In this document: in pieces, positions 1-8,536 of the stretch
Layout of the letters: the number at the start of each line of letters is the position of its first letter
How positions within the stretch are numbered: position 1 is the stretch's first letter
Assembly: GCA_009695275.1 (NCBI GenBank)
Contig: SIBF01000031.1
Coordinates: 1-32,569, forward strand
DNA: 32,569 nucleotides
Reading direction: 5' to 3'
From: Pedosphaera sp.
GTDB lineage: Bacteria > Verrucomicrobiota > Verrucomicrobiia > Limisphaerales > F1-12-MAGs170
The notes under the pieces: model-generated
What the model was told of the DNA's origin: nothing
The model's input: the letters and a program-made list of their open reading frames with translations, nothing else
Database searches by the model: none
Made by a program: the position numbers and the translations under genes

Positions 1-685
1 CCGAGACTCCTGAAGGGCTTGCCGTCACAGAATCGGTCCTTTGCAAATCTGGGTTGATGGTCGGCGGCAGGGCGCTCGCGTCATCCGTGCCTTGAGCAAC
101 AATCTTCAAAGGCGAAACGGGCGTCTCCATCAATGGCGCTACAACCGTTTGCCTGATGGCTGCCGAGACTCCTGAAGGGCTTGCCGTCACAGAATCGGTC
201 CTTTGCAAATCTGGGTTGATGGTCGGCGGCAGGGCGCTCGCATCATCCGTGTCTTGAGCCGCAATCTTCAAAGGTGAAACAGGCGTCTCGATCAATGGCG
301 CTACAACCGTTTGCCCGAGGTCTGCCGAGACTCCTGAAGGGTTTGCCGTCACAGAATCAGCCCTTTGCAAATTTGGGTTGATGGTCGGCGGCAGGGCACC
401 CGTGTCATCCTTGGCTTGAGCCGCAATCTTCAAAGGCGAAACAGGCGTCTCGATCAATGGCGCTACAACCGTTTGCCCGAGGTCTGCCGAGACTCTTGAG
501 GGGCTTGCCGTCACAGAATCGGTCCTTTGCAAATCTGGGTTGATGGTCGGCGGCAGGGTACTCGTGTCATCCTTGTCTTGAGCCGCAATCTTCAAAGGCG
601 AAACGGGCGTCTCGATCAATGGCGCTACAACCGTTTGCCCGAGGTCTGCCGAGACTCTTGAGGGGCTTGCCGTCACAGAATCGGT
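1..685 (-). repeat. 162-bp in-frame tandem repeat array inside the fliK-like gene
   Basis: Near-identical units begin at 1, 163, 325, 487 and 649, each exactly 162 bp apart. The fifth matches only up to about 685. The array continues past the left edge, so the copy number is unknown. By eye the first two units differ at about ten positions. 162 bp is 54 codons, so copies can be gained or lost without a frameshift. The encoded unit runs from Ser-[Arg/Gly]-Val-Ser through VVAPLIETPVSPLKI and PPTINPDLQR to TDSVTASP. Confidence 0.95.
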
Positions 686-2413
686 GTGAGTCACAGGTGT
701 GCCGACGACGAACTGTGGCGGCATGGGCGGAGCAGTTTTGCTCGGTTCAGACGTGATGGAAACCTGGCTCGCAAGATTGTCGCGCATCACCGGGGCCGGC
801 TCGAAAGATTCAAACTGGACTGAACCGGAGCCTTGGGAAAATTGCGTTTCCAACCCGGCCTGCGCGGGGAATGGTGCTTGAGTTGATATGTCACTCGATC
901 GGAAAGCCATCTCCACTGCTCCCTGAACGGAGGGGGTGGAAGCTTCTGGCTCACTCGAAATCTCGCTGGCAAGCGATGAGGATGCTTCTATCTGAGGCTT
1001 GGATTCTGAATTGATGACCATGCCTCCAGACTCATTTTTTGAATCCGTTGGTGTCGCCAGAATCGCACTCGATCCCCTGCCCTCGCTTTGCGAACTACCG
1101 AACACTTCTGTTGCAACAGGTGAGGATGCCTTGTCGATACTGGCGGGCTCATTCAAGACTTTGGCGGAGGCACTGGAAGATTGGCTGAACCCAGGCGCGA
1201 CCGGGGCCGAAAGCTCGATCTGGCTGATCACCGGAAGCATGCTGGCAATTGCATTCGCCAGCGCTGTTCCAGACAAAACCGCTTCGATGTTATGAATCGG
1301 AATTTCAGCGGAGATTTGAGTGGTTGCCGCGGGCTGTAAAACTTCAGCAAAGGAGATTTCATCAACTTTGCTCGAAAGAGGTTCTTGAAGGATCTGATTA
1401 GCGACAGGCTGCAGGAGCGGTGACTCAATCGAAGCTTTAGCCGTGGTTCCTGCCCATTGATTTAGAGTAGATGAACCCGGCGCAGCCTCCCTCGATCGCA
1501 ATTGCGAAACACGCCGAGGGAGCGCAATCGGACTCGGATGATCCGCACTGATTCCATTCTGGCGTCCGAGACTCTGGGAGAGGCTTAAGTCCAGTGCTGA
1601 GCCTGGACATTTTGGCGCGGTTGCCTGAATGGTTTCCGCCGTGGCGACCTGTGTTCCGTTGATCACAGGCGTTGCGGAATTCTTTGCGGCATTTCGGGCG
1701 GCGGCGGCGGCTCTCAGCCATCCCATCAGCGTCCTGCCCATGTCCGAACTCATTCTCGGTCGCGCCGCTTTGCCGGCCTTTTTGCTTTCAGAATTACCTT
1801 CTAAAGCGTGGCTGGCTTCTGCTTTTTCCGAAACTCCTTCTTCAATCACTGGTGCGGTCTTCACCTCAGAAGCCGGCTCGGACTGATTGCCACATGCGCT
1901 GCGGCGCTTCAACGATTTGCCGCAAAGTCCATCGATCCGAGTTCCTTGTGCCTGCTCTGGAGTGAGATGTGGTGGTGCGGGTTCACGAGAGTGACCTGCG
2001 AGTGATTCGGCGGTGGTCTCAGTTTTCGAACCCAGCTCATTTGGGGCGACGGGCAATTCCGGCGTTCCTGGAGCTTGATCAGGCGTCACCGTTACCTCCG
2101 GTTTCCCCTGTGTCGCGGTCTGAGATGGATCAGGATCAACGCCCGCAGCATCCAACTGCGAAGGCCAGACATCGAGAGCACCGGGAACCGCCAGCTCGAT
2201 CACGAACCGGCCAGTGTCGGAACTTGCAGGCTCGAATGTGGGAGAAACGCTGCCAATCAGTCCTGGTGCGTCAAAGCTGTTGATTGCGCTCTCGACAACG
2301 CTGGAAAACGGTGTCGCGGCGGAAGTGGAAAATACGCCCGATCCGGTGGGCTTGGTGGTCAGTTGAGCCATTGCGCCATCCGTGGCGGCTGCAAACAGCG
2401 TGGAAAGACTCAT
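1..2413 (-). CDS. fliK: FliK-like flagellar hook-length control protein, N-terminal 804 codons (partial, runs off left edge)
   Basis: The frame stays open from the ATG at 2413 to the left edge, about 804 codons with no stop. The start is fixed by an ATGA overlap with the stop of the preceding gene. The visible protein is Ser/Ala/Pro/Thr/Glu-rich and low in complexity, with no transmembrane segment. It ends, as far as visible, in 54-residue tandem repeats containing PPTINPDLQR and VVAPLIETPVSPLK. FliK is a secreted ruler that sets hook length and switches export specificity; its long, poorly conserved, Pro/Ala-rich N-terminal part is typical. Its conserved C-terminal domain would lie left of the window, so the name rests on composition and position: last after fliJ and the ylxF-like gene, exactly where Bacillus has fliK. 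It is already about twice the usual FliK length (roughly 400-500 residues). It could be another secreted low-complexity protein if the C-terminal domain is absent. Confidence 0.7.
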   Translation of the reverse strand, partial: MSLSTLFAAATDGAMAQLTTKPTGSGVFSTSAATPFSSVVESAINSFDAPGLIGSVSPTFEPASSDTGRFVIELAVPGALDVWPSQLDAAGVDPDPSQTATQGKPEVTVTPDQAPGTPELPVAPNELGSKTETTAESLAGHSREPAPPHLTPEQAQGTRIDGLCGKSLKRRSACGNQSEPASEVKTAPVIEEGVSEKAEASHALEGNSESKKAGKAARPRMSSDMGRTLMGWLRAAAAARNAAKNSATPVINGTQVATAETIQATAPKCPGSALDLSLSQSLGRQNGISADHPSPIALPRRVSQLRSREAAPGSSTLNQWAGTTAKASIESPLLQPVANQILQEPLSSKVDEISFAEVLQPAATTQISAEIPIHNIEAVLSGTALANAIASMLPVISQIELSAPVAPGFSQSSSASAKVLNEPASIDKASSPVATEVFGSSQSEGRGSSAILATPTDSKNESGGMVINSESKPQIEASSSLASEISSEPEASTPSVQGAVEMAFRSSDISTQAPFPAQAGLETQFSQGSGSVQFESFEPAPVMRDNLASQVSITSEPSKTAPPMPPQFVVGTPVTHTDSVTASPSRVSADLGQTVVAPLIETPVSPLKIAAQDKDDTSTLPPTINPDLQRTDSVTASPSRVSADLGQTVVAPLIETPVSPLKIAAQAKDDTGALPPTINPNLQRADSVTANPSGVSADLGQTVVAPLIETPVSPLKIAAQDTDDASALPPTINPDLQRTDSVTASPSGVSAAIRQTVVAPLMETPVSPLKIVAQGTDDASALPPTINPDLQRTDSVTASPSGVS

Positions 2414-3009
2414 TGGGTTTTGTTTTTGTCGATCGGTTTCCGAAATGTGGCAAGGCGGAGCTTTTCTGAGATGCTGGCGGCACGGCGAGTTTCGGCATCG
2501 CCTTTTCGGGCGAGTGCTTCAAGTAATGGCGCGGCCTCGTCTTCCTTCATGAAAACCATGATCCGGGCGACGGTCGGCTCATCCAACTCGCGCATGATCA
2601 GGGAAGCTGAGTCAGGAGCCATCGCGGCATAGGTGCGGGCGAGTTTTTTCAAATTTGCGGTTTCCTCTTCCTGAATGCGAATCACGGATTTATCCAAATC
2701 CATCTGCAGGCTATGCACCGTCTGTGTCACGCGGTTAAGTTCCATACGCTCAACCATCAGCCGCGTGGCGAGATCCTTGAGTTCGTGCTCACGTTTATCC
2801 AACTCCTCCTTTTCCTTTTTCAATTCGAGGATGAGTTGATCCACTTCCGGATTGGTGAAATCCCAGGAAGGCCCGGATTGGTTGGCCTGGAGGATCGTGA
2901 TCTCCTCCTTTGCCTCCTGAACGGGTGTTTTCCACAACGCGGCAGTGACGCCGAGATAGAGCAGGCCTCCGAGCAAGGCCACGACCCAACTGGACTGAAG
3001 CAGCTTCAT
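2410..3009 (-). CDS. YlxF/MotE-like flagellar membrane coiled-coil protein (MgtE-N-like domain)
   Basis: About 199 residues from the ATG at 3009, which shares a base with the fliJ stop (TGATG). A start 9 codons further upstream is possible but would overlap fliJ. Residues about 4-26 form one membrane segment (SSWVVALLGGLLYLGVTAALW region). Residues about 55-125 are a charged coiled coil. Residues about 130-190 (ARTYAAMAPDSASLIMRELD and following) resemble the MgtE N-terminal helical superhelix. This is the architecture of MotE in alphaproteobacteria, a periplasmic chaperone for a motility protein, and of YlxF, which lies between fliJ and fliK in Bacillus. The gene has the same position here. 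A role in motor or export assembly is inferred from context. The stop overlaps the fliK start (ATGA). Confidence 0.8.
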   Translation of the reverse strand: MKLLQSSWVVALLGGLLYLGVTAALWKTPVQEAKEEITILQANQSGPSWDFTNPEVDQLILELKKEKEELDKREHELKDLATRLMVERMELNRVTQTVHSLQMDLDKSVIRIQEEETANLKKLARTYAAMAPDSASLIMRELDEPTVARIMVFMKEDEAAPLLEALARKGDAETRRAASISEKLRLATFRKPIDKNKTQ

Positions 3010-3485
3010 CAAATTTCCGCAGTTGAATGCAGGCAAGTGAGTGAGAGCATCGGCATCACGCGGCGGGCAGCCATCTCGTCATTGAACTTGTGTTCGGCCA
3101 CCTGGACCAGGCGCAGATGCCGGTCATGTTGTTTGTCCCTGGTCTTGTCCACGAGCTCACGCTGACGGCGGGCATCAAGCATCAGCTGCATGGCCAGTTT
3201 GGCGTGGAGCTTGGCCACTTCGACGCCCTTGATGGCGTCATCACGCTGCTCTGCCAGCAACCGGCAGTAATCCCTCTGGCGTGTGATGTCCGCCACGGTG
3301 CAACCGTTCTCGACCATCTGACTGAGAGCCGCCCAGCCGGCGGTCATGGCGCGGTCGGCCTGATCAAGGGAGGACTCCGCGGATCGCTGACTCCGGAGAG
3401 TCCTGGCGTATTCTTCCTGTGCGATGTTCTCCTGTCGTTGGCGCAGGGTTAGCAATGCCTGAAGGCTAAATCGAAAGGATTTCAT
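3009..3485 (-). CDS. fliJ: Flagellar export protein FliJ
   Basis: 158 residues beginning MKSFRFSLQALLTLRQRQE, the usual FliJ opening, followed by an almost continuous charged helix predicted to form an antiparallel coiled coil. FliJ is the soluble stalk of the flagellar type III export ATPase; it couples the FliI ring to the FlhA gate and helps recycle chaperones. Length is close to the family norm of about 145-150. An AGGA Shine-Dalgarno about 7 nt before the ATG overlaps the fliI stop region, so the gene is probably translated together with fliI. The last bases overlap the next gene's start. The C-terminal tail (CLHSTAEI) is not conserved in any way I recognise. Confidence 0.93.
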   Translation of the reverse strand: MKSFRFSLQALLTLRQRQENIAQEEYARTLRSQRSAESSLDQADRAMTAGWAALSQMVENGCTVADITRQRDYCRLLAEQRDDAIKGVEVAKLHAKLAMQLMLDARRQRELVDKTRDKQHDRHLRLVQVAEHKFNDEMAARRVMPMLSLTCLHSTAEI

Positions 3486-3494
3486 ATAATTGTC

Positions 3495-4874
3495 CTAGTT
3501 GGGTCTCACGGGTGAGGTTGATGCGGCGCCGGGAGAGCCAAGCGTGCTGGCCAGCATGGACCAGCTTTCCTGGAGTCCGAAGCCGCTTTTGACGGGTTGT
3601 CGAAGAAATTTTTTGAGTGGCTCGTTGAGCTGGATGGCGTGATCGATCGCCGGACAGCTTCCCGCGGGGTAGGCGCCGATGTTGATCAAGTCCTGGTTTT
3701 TCCTGTAGATCGCCATCGATTCACGCGCCTGCGCAGCCAGTTCCTGTTGATCAGGCGATGTCAAATCGCGCGTCAATCGGCTGACACTTTCGAGGACATC
3801 GACGGCAGGATAATGGTTCTGCGTGGCTAGTTCCCGGGTCAGCACAATATGGCCATCGAGGATGGATCGAACGGCGTCACCGATGGGATCGTTCATGTCA
3901 TCCGCTTCCACGAGTACTGTGTAGAGTCCGGTAATCGACCCCTGGGGGCCGGTTCCCGCCCGTTCCAACAACTGTGGAAGCAGCGAGAAAACCGAAGGCG
4001 TGTAACCGCGTGTGGCGGGAGGTTCGCCCACGGCGAGGCCAATCTCTCTTTGCGCCATGGCAAAACGCGTGACCGAATCCATCATCAGCAATACGTTCTT
4101 TCCGGTGTCCCGGAAGTACTCCGCAATGGCGGTGGCCACGAACGCGCCTTTCAAACGTGCGATGGCTGGCTGATTTGAAGTCGCCACGACGACCACCGAA
4201 CGGCGGCGTCCTTCCTCGGTCAGATCCTTTTCCAAAAACTCGCGCACCTCACGACCGCGTTCGCCGATCAGCGCAATTACATTCACGTCCGCCTCGGCCT
4301 GGCTGGCCATCATCCCGAGCAGGGTGGACTTGCCCACGCCTGACCCGGCGAAAATCCCGAGACGCTGCCCCCGTCCGCAAGGCGTAAACGTATCAATGGA
4401 TTTGATACCTGTTCTGAAAGTCTGATGGATGCGCTGACGCTTCAATGGATGCGGCGGAAGCGTATTCAACGATACCGTCTCTGCGGCGTAAAGAGGCCCC
4501 AGATCGTCCAAGGGCATTCCTAATCCGTCGATGACACGACCAAGAAGACTGGGTCCGACTGGAACCCGGAGCGTGCTGCCGAGCGCCACGACTTCACTGC
4601 CAGGATGGATTCCATGCATCTCGCCCAAGGGCATGAGCAAGACATGGTTATTTCGAAAACCAACCACTTCGGCGAGGGTCGAGCCGTCATGACGGGCAGA
4701 TTCTATCCGGCAAATTTCTCCAACGGCGGCAAGAGGTCCCTCTGATTCGACCACAAGCCCGATCAATTGCACCACACGACCGTGGTTTCGTATAACCCGC
4801 GTTTCGCGAACGCGGCGGAGCATTCCTTCCAGCCTGTTGGCTGGTACCATGGTTGAATCCAAGATAGCACTCAT
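3495..4874 (-). CDS. fliI: Flagellum-specific export ATPase FliI
   Basis: 459 residues of the F1-beta-like ATPase family that powers flagellar type III export as a hexamer at the base of the motor. Visible motifs: Walker A AGSGVGKST at about 176-184, the GERGRE motif at about 204-209, Walker B LLMMD at about 262-266, and the adjacent SVTRFAMAQREI and EPPATRGYTPSVF segments typical of FliI/YscN. Length is slightly above the usual 440 because of a short Gly/Ser/Pro tail. The start ATG overlaps the fliH stop (ATGA), implying translational coupling with its regulator FliH. Non-flagellar type III ATPases (SctN) are similar, but the flagellar neighbours settle the assignment. Confidence 0.98.
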   Translation of the reverse strand: MSAILDSTMVPANRLEGMLRRVRETRVIRNHGRVVQLIGLVVESEGPLAAVGEICRIESARHDGSTLAEVVGFRNNHVLLMPLGEMHGIHPGSEVVALGSTLRVPVGPSLLGRVIDGLGMPLDDLGPLYAAETVSLNTLPPHPLKRQRIHQTFRTGIKSIDTFTPCGRGQRLGIFAGSGVGKSTLLGMMASQAEADVNVIALIGERGREVREFLEKDLTEEGRRRSVVVVATSNQPAIARLKGAFVATAIAEYFRDTGKNVLLMMDSVTRFAMAQREIGLAVGEPPATRGYTPSVFSLLPQLLERAGTGPQGSITGLYTVLVEADDMNDPIGDAVRSILDGHIVLTRELATQNHYPAVDVLESVSRLTRDLTSPDQQELAAQARESMAIYRKNQDLINIGAYPAGSCPAIDHAIQLNEPLKKFLRQPVKSGFGLQESWSMLASTLGSPGAASTSPVRPN

Positions 4875-5455
4875 GAAAGCAGGGATTTTTTCAAAGCATC
4901 AAGTTTCGTCTCGCGCCGCCCATCGATGACTCCAAAGCGCGTTTGCACCAGACAGCCACCGCGGCTGATTTCCGGAGATGAATGTATTCGAACTTTGCCA
5001 TCGTCATCTGGTCTAAGCAGGATCGAGCCCATCTTTTTCAAGAGGTCTAAATCGGCTGGATTTAACCGCACATCGTACTCGGCGCTGTTCTCAACCTGCG
5101 CGAGGGATTCCCGGACGGCAGCTTCGATCATCTCGGCAGAAATGGGCATCTCTGCCACGAGTTTTTGCGCTATTTCCAGTGCCAGGGTGATCATAGTCTG
5201 CTCCGAATCACGAATCACCTGCGGTACCGCGTCCTTCAAAGACTTCATCGCCCCGTTGCAAAGTTCCTGCACATCCATGCGTTGTTGAACCAGCTGCGCG
5301 CTCAAAGCCTTCTCCGCGTCCGCGCGGCCTCGCTCATAACTCGCACGCAACTGAGCCTCGGAAGCCTCGCCGGGGGCGGGAACCTTGACTCCGGCCCACA
5401 GCCGCGCGTCACGCAATGGCTTGGTCAGCCGGATGGCCTCAAGCCACGGTTTCAC
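4871..5455 (-). CDS. fliH: Flagellar assembly protein FliH (GTG start inside fliG)
   Basis: 194 residues from a GTG at 5455, chosen because a near-perfect AAGGAGG lies 6 nt upstream and the overlap with fliG is then only 17 bp. A longer frame starting at 5521 would overlap fliG by 83 bp without such a site. The protein has an N-terminal charged helix with SYERGRADAEKAL (the region carrying GxxxG-type FliH helices), then a FliH/YscL C-terminal domain (ALEIAQKLVAEMPISAEMI, VRLNPADLDLLKK, GGCLVQTRFGVIDGR). FliH dimers bind and inhibit FliI and tether it to the C-ring. The stop overlaps the fliI start. Both the order and the C-terminal motif support the name. Confidence 0.93.
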   Translation of the reverse strand: MKPWLEAIRLTKPLRDARLWAGVKVPAPGEASEAQLRASYERGRADAEKALSAQLVQQRMDVQELCNGAMKSLKDAVPQVIRDSEQTMITLALEIAQKLVAEMPISAEMIEAAVRESLAQVENSAEYDVRLNPADLDLLKKMGSILLRPDDDGKVRIHSSPEISRGGCLVQTRFGVIDGRRETKLDALKKSLLS

Positions 5456-6491
5456 TCGCTCCCTCCTTGGAACTGCTGTCGAGTTCGATTTCGCCTTCGG
5501 TTTCCAGCCGGCGCACCACATCGATGATTCGTGTCTGCGCGGCCTCGATGTCCCTCAATTTAAGCGGCCCCATGAAACTGACTTCCTCGTTGACCGTCTC
5601 GGCGGCACGCTTGGAGATGCTGGAGAGCAAAGCGTGTTTGAGCTTCTCGCTCGCCGTCTTGAGAGCAATGGCGAGGTCGCGCATATCGACTTCGCGAAGG
5701 ATTTTCTGGAGCGAGCTGATGTCGAGTTCTGAAAGATCCTCGAAGGTGAACATCTTCTGACGGATGGCGGCTCCGAGTTCGGGATTGCGTTCCTCCAAAC
5801 TCACAAGCAGCGCCTTGCTCAGGTTCTTGTCCATCGCGTTGAGAAGCTCCGCAGTGGTCTTGATTCCACCAGTCTGGCTCAATGCCCGCGTGGGCTTTCC
5901 GCCCACCCGCTGATTCAAAACTTCCACCAGCCTTTCGACGACCTCAATCGGGGTCGGAGCCAGATTGGCCAGTCTTTCGATCACCTGATCGCGAATCTCC
6001 GAGCGCAATAACGCCAGCACCTGGCCGCTCTTGTCAGGGTTCAAGAAGCTCATCACCAGTGCGATGGTTCCTGGCTGTTCCTGCTTGAGCAGGTTGCAAA
6101 TCTGGCGTGGCTCCATATCGACGATCGTCTGCATCGCAGCTACGGGGGTCCGCGATGGCGCCACTCGTCTGATGACATCCGATGCGCGAAAGAGCCCGAG
6201 GGATTTTTCGAGAATGCCTTTGGTGTATTCCACTCCTCCCAGCACCGAAGCGCTGGCATCCACCGCAACTTCGGTGAACTCGCGGAGCACTTCCCGCTGC
6301 AATTCATGCGTGAGGAAGTTCGTCTTCACCATCTCGCTGGAGATGCTCTCAACCTCCGTTTCCGAAAGATTCTTGTAAACCTGGGCTGCACTTTCCGGCC
6401 CAAGCATGACCAGCAGAGCGGCCAGCTTCTGCACTTTGGACATTTTTGAAATGTCCATCGGCCCGGCTTCAGTTGATTCAGACTTTGCCAT
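5439..6491 (-). CDS. fliG: Flagellar motor switch protein FliG
   Basis: 350 residues from the ATG at 6491, four bases after the fliF stop. An upstream in-frame start would overlap fliF and adds only nine unconserved residues. All three FliG domains are visible: N-terminal FliF-binding (KLAALLVMLGPESAAQVYKNL), middle (MEPRQICNLLKQEQPGTIALV, where EQPGTIA stands for the usual E/HPQ-type motif), and C-terminal torque domain (LQKILREVDMRDLAIALK, then FMGPLKLRDIEAAQTRIIDV). The C-terminal charged residues contact the stator. FliG forms the rotor ring joining FliF to FliM/FliN. Length fits the family (about 330-345) with a short Ser/Glu-rich tail that encodes the fliH ribosome binding site. Confidence 0.97.
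   Translation of the reverse strand: MAKSESTEAGPMDISKMSKVQKLAALLVMLGPESAAQVYKNLSETEVESISSEMVKTNFLTHELQREVLREFTEVAVDASASVLGGVEYTKGILEKSLGLFRASDVIRRVAPSRTPVAAMQTIVDMEPRQICNLLKQEQPGTIALVMSFLNPDKSGQVLALLRSEIRDQVIERLANLAPTPIEVVERLVEVLNQRVGGKPTRALSQTGGIKTTAELLNAMDKNLSKALLVSLEERNPELGAAIRQKMFTFEDLSELDISSLQKILREVDMRDLAIALKTASEKLKHALLSSISKRAAETVNEEVSFMGPLKLRDIEAAQTRIIDVVRRLETEGEIELDSSSKEGASETVA
5462..5468 (-). promoter_or_regulatory. Shine-Dalgarno of fliH, inside the end of fliG
   Basis: AAGGAGG reads on the minus strand 6 nt before the GTG at 5455. It is one of the strongest ribosome binding sites in a window where most genes have none. It lies within fliG codons near the C terminus, so it decides the fliH start and suggests fliH translation can initiate independently rather than only by coupling. 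Confidence 0.85.
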
Positions 6492-6495
6492 GTGA

Positions 6496-8112
6496 TTACT
6501 TCGCGGGCTTGGCACCACGTGTCAGCCAGGTTCGCACTGCCTGGGTCATGTTCGCCGGGTTTTCCCGGATCAATTGGTTGAGCACATCCACGGTCACGAC
6601 TCCCGGTTCCACCGAGCGATGACCGTTGCCGTTGCCGTTAAAATGGCCGTTGCCGTTCATGCCGGCTCGTGGCAGCGGGATCTCGATCGGAATGTCGTCG
6701 GACTTGGAGCGGCCCATCGCACGCCAGAACCCATAGAGAATGGCGAGCCCGAGCACTGGGAAAAGCAACTTGGTGCCGAGATCCGTCCAGTAACGCTTGT
6801 TCTCCTGAGTCTCCATTTTCTGAGTCAGCTCGATCATCGGCTGCTCGTTGAATGGGATCTCCTCCAGCGCGATCTCGTCCTTGCGCAACGGGTCCGTCTC
6901 CTGGATTCCTAACGCGCTCTGAACGATCCTTTTGAGTTTCTGAAGTTCCTCGGGCGTGCGCGGAAGCGCTTTGCGAGCGGTTCCGGTCCCTTCGAATCTC
7001 TGCGCGACAAAGATTGCCGCTGACAGCCTCTTAAAACCACCCGCGCCCTGCATCAGATTGCTGACCGTGCGGTTGATATCATACTGATTGGTCGTGTCCT
7101 TCTTCTTGGTCTTTTGCGTGTTCCCTGGTGAAGCGGCTGAAGCCACGGCATTCGTCTCAGTGGCCGTATTGCTCGCCGTTCCCGCCACACCTCCGCTGCC
7201 TGGCGTGGTTGTTTCGAGATTCTCGTCCCTGATCGTGGCGCTACGCACCACCTGACCCTCTGGATCGAACTTTTCTTCGTAGCGCGTGACTGTATCCCAA
7301 TTGATGTCCGCGGAAACACGGACAACCGCCTGGCCAAGGCCGAGGACTTTGTCGAGCATCCCTTCCGCCTTCTTGGTCAGATACTGCTCAAGATTCCGAC
7401 GGGCGGTTAGCTGGTTGTTTGACAGACCCACCAACGAATCAGGCTCATCGTTTTCCGAAAGCACATTGCCGAGATTGTCCACGACGGAAACGTTGCTGGC
7501 CGTCAGCCCCTCCACGCTGTTCGCCACGAGGAAGCGGATCGAGTTGACGCCAGACGCGCCGAGCTGGCCTCCACCCTTCATACGGATGAACACGGAGGCG
7601 GTGGGCTTCTTTTGATTGCCGACGAGCAAACGGTTCTCGGGCAGAACGATCATAACTCGCGCCGCCTCGATTCCATCGAGCTGTCCGATCGTCCGGGCCA
7701 GTTCGCCTTGCACCGCACGAGAGAAATTCGCGCGTTGAATGAAGTCGGAAATGCCGAAGTTTGGTTTGTCGAAAATTTCGAAGCCGACGCCTTCGCCCCG
7801 GGGAATCCCCTTTCCGGCAAGCTGCATCCGCATCTGATGAACCTTGTCGGAGGAAACATAAATACTGCCACCGCCGCGCGCCTTGTAGGGCACTTTGGCT
7901 TCTTCAAGGGCGGCGATTACCTTCGCAGCCTCGGCCTCGTCCAGTTTGCCATAAAGAAGGGCATATTCGGACCGGCCGGACCAGATGGCCAGCAAGGCCA
8001 ATCCTCCGATTGCCGCCGCCGTCGCCAGAACCACGCTGATGCGCTGGTTCAGGCCGAGCTGTTTCCAGATGGTGAGTAGCTGGCGTCCGAGCTGTCCGAG
8101 TCCTTGGTTCAT
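6496..8112 (-). CDS. fliF: Flagellar MS-ring protein FliF
   Basis: 538 residues. One membrane segment near 25-45 (VVLATAAAIGGLALLAIW), a YscJ/FliF ring-building domain (ALLYGKLDEAEAAKVIAALE, GVGFEIFDKPNFGISDFIQ, RANFSRAVQGELARTI, VMIVLPE), a FliF C-terminal periplasmic domain, and a second membrane segment near 445-465 (LLFPVLGLAILYGFW). The cytoplasmic tail ends with LIRENPANMTQAVRTWL, the FliG-binding helix. FliF makes the inner-membrane ring on which the rotor and export gate assemble. Length is normal. An Asn/Gly/His-rich linker (NGNGHFNGNGNGH) separates TM2 from the tail. No clear Shine-Dalgarno precedes the ATG; the fliE stop is 30 bp upstream. Confidence 0.97.
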   Translation of the reverse strand: MNQGLGQLGRQLLTIWKQLGLNQRISVVLATAAAIGGLALLAIWSGRSEYALLYGKLDEAEAAKVIAALEEAKVPYKARGGGSIYVSSDKVHQMRMQLAGKGIPRGEGVGFEIFDKPNFGISDFIQRANFSRAVQGELARTIGQLDGIEAARVMIVLPENRLLVGNQKKPTASVFIRMKGGGQLGASGVNSIRFLVANSVEGLTASNVSVVDNLGNVLSENDEPDSLVGLSNNQLTARRNLEQYLTKKAEGMLDKVLGLGQAVVRVSADINWDTVTRYEEKFDPEGQVVRSATIRDENLETTTPGSGGVAGTASNTATETNAVASAASPGNTQKTKKKDTTNQYDINRTVSNLMQGAGGFKRLSAAIFVAQRFEGTGTARKALPRTPEELQKLKRIVQSALGIQETDPLRKDEIALEEIPFNEQPMIELTQKMETQENKRYWTDLGTKLLFPVLGLAILYGFWRAMGRSKSDDIPIEIPLPRAGMNGNGHFNGNGNGHRSVEPGVVTVDVLNQLIRENPANMTQAVRTWLTRGAKPAK

Positions 8113-8142
8113 TTCGTGTTAAATTGCTGTCCGGTCTGGTTG

Positions 8143-8523
8143 TTAAATCTGCATGCGCATCAGCTCCTGATACGATTCCAGGAGCTTGTTGCGAACTTCC
8201 GCCATCAACTGAAAGGATACGCTGGCTTCTTCCATCGCGATCATCGCCTGATGCATCGAAACTCCCTGTCCGCTTAAAAGCCCTTTGACGGCTTCGCCAG
8301 CGGAGATCTGCTTGGCGTTCACCTCGCCAACCATGCGGCCAAGCACGTTGTCGAATGGGGCCGCCTGCGATGTCTTGTCCATCTGAGGCAACGGCATTCC
8401 CGTCTGGAGCTTTTGCAACTCCTGTCCTGGAATTTTTCCCGCTGCCAACGATTCCCGGGGGGCGATCCCCTGCCCTTGCGACATGGCCGATGTCATAACT
8501 CGCATTGCGGATAAGGCGTCCAT
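8143..8523 (-). CDS. fliE: Flagellar hook-basal body protein FliE
   Basis: 126 residues. The C-terminal half is clear FliE: FDNVLGRMVGEVNAKQISAG, then VSMHQAMIAMEEASVSFQLM and EVRNKLLESYQELMRMQI. FliE joins the MS ring and export gate to the proximal rod and is the first rod component secreted. Length is a little above the usual 100-110 because of a Gln/Gly/Pro-rich N-terminal third. It lies 13 bp after flgC and 30 bp before fliF. Confidence 0.95.
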   Translation of the reverse strand: MDALSAMRVMTSAMSQGQGIAPRESLAAGKIPGQELQKLQTGMPLPQMDKTSQAAPFDNVLGRMVGEVNAKQISAGEAVKGLLSGQGVSMHQAMIAMEEASVSFQLMAEVRNKLLESYQELMRMQI

Positions 8524-8536
8524 GGTGCGTCAGCGT

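Noticed and set aside
1..685. Regular repeats suggestive of a CRISPR array
   Set aside because: Units are 162 bp, contiguous, without spacers, and stay in one open coding frame; they are protein repeats.
699..881. Plus-strand open frames across 699-2632
   Set aside because: They are antisense to the continuous fliK-like frame, mutually overlapping and without family resemblance.
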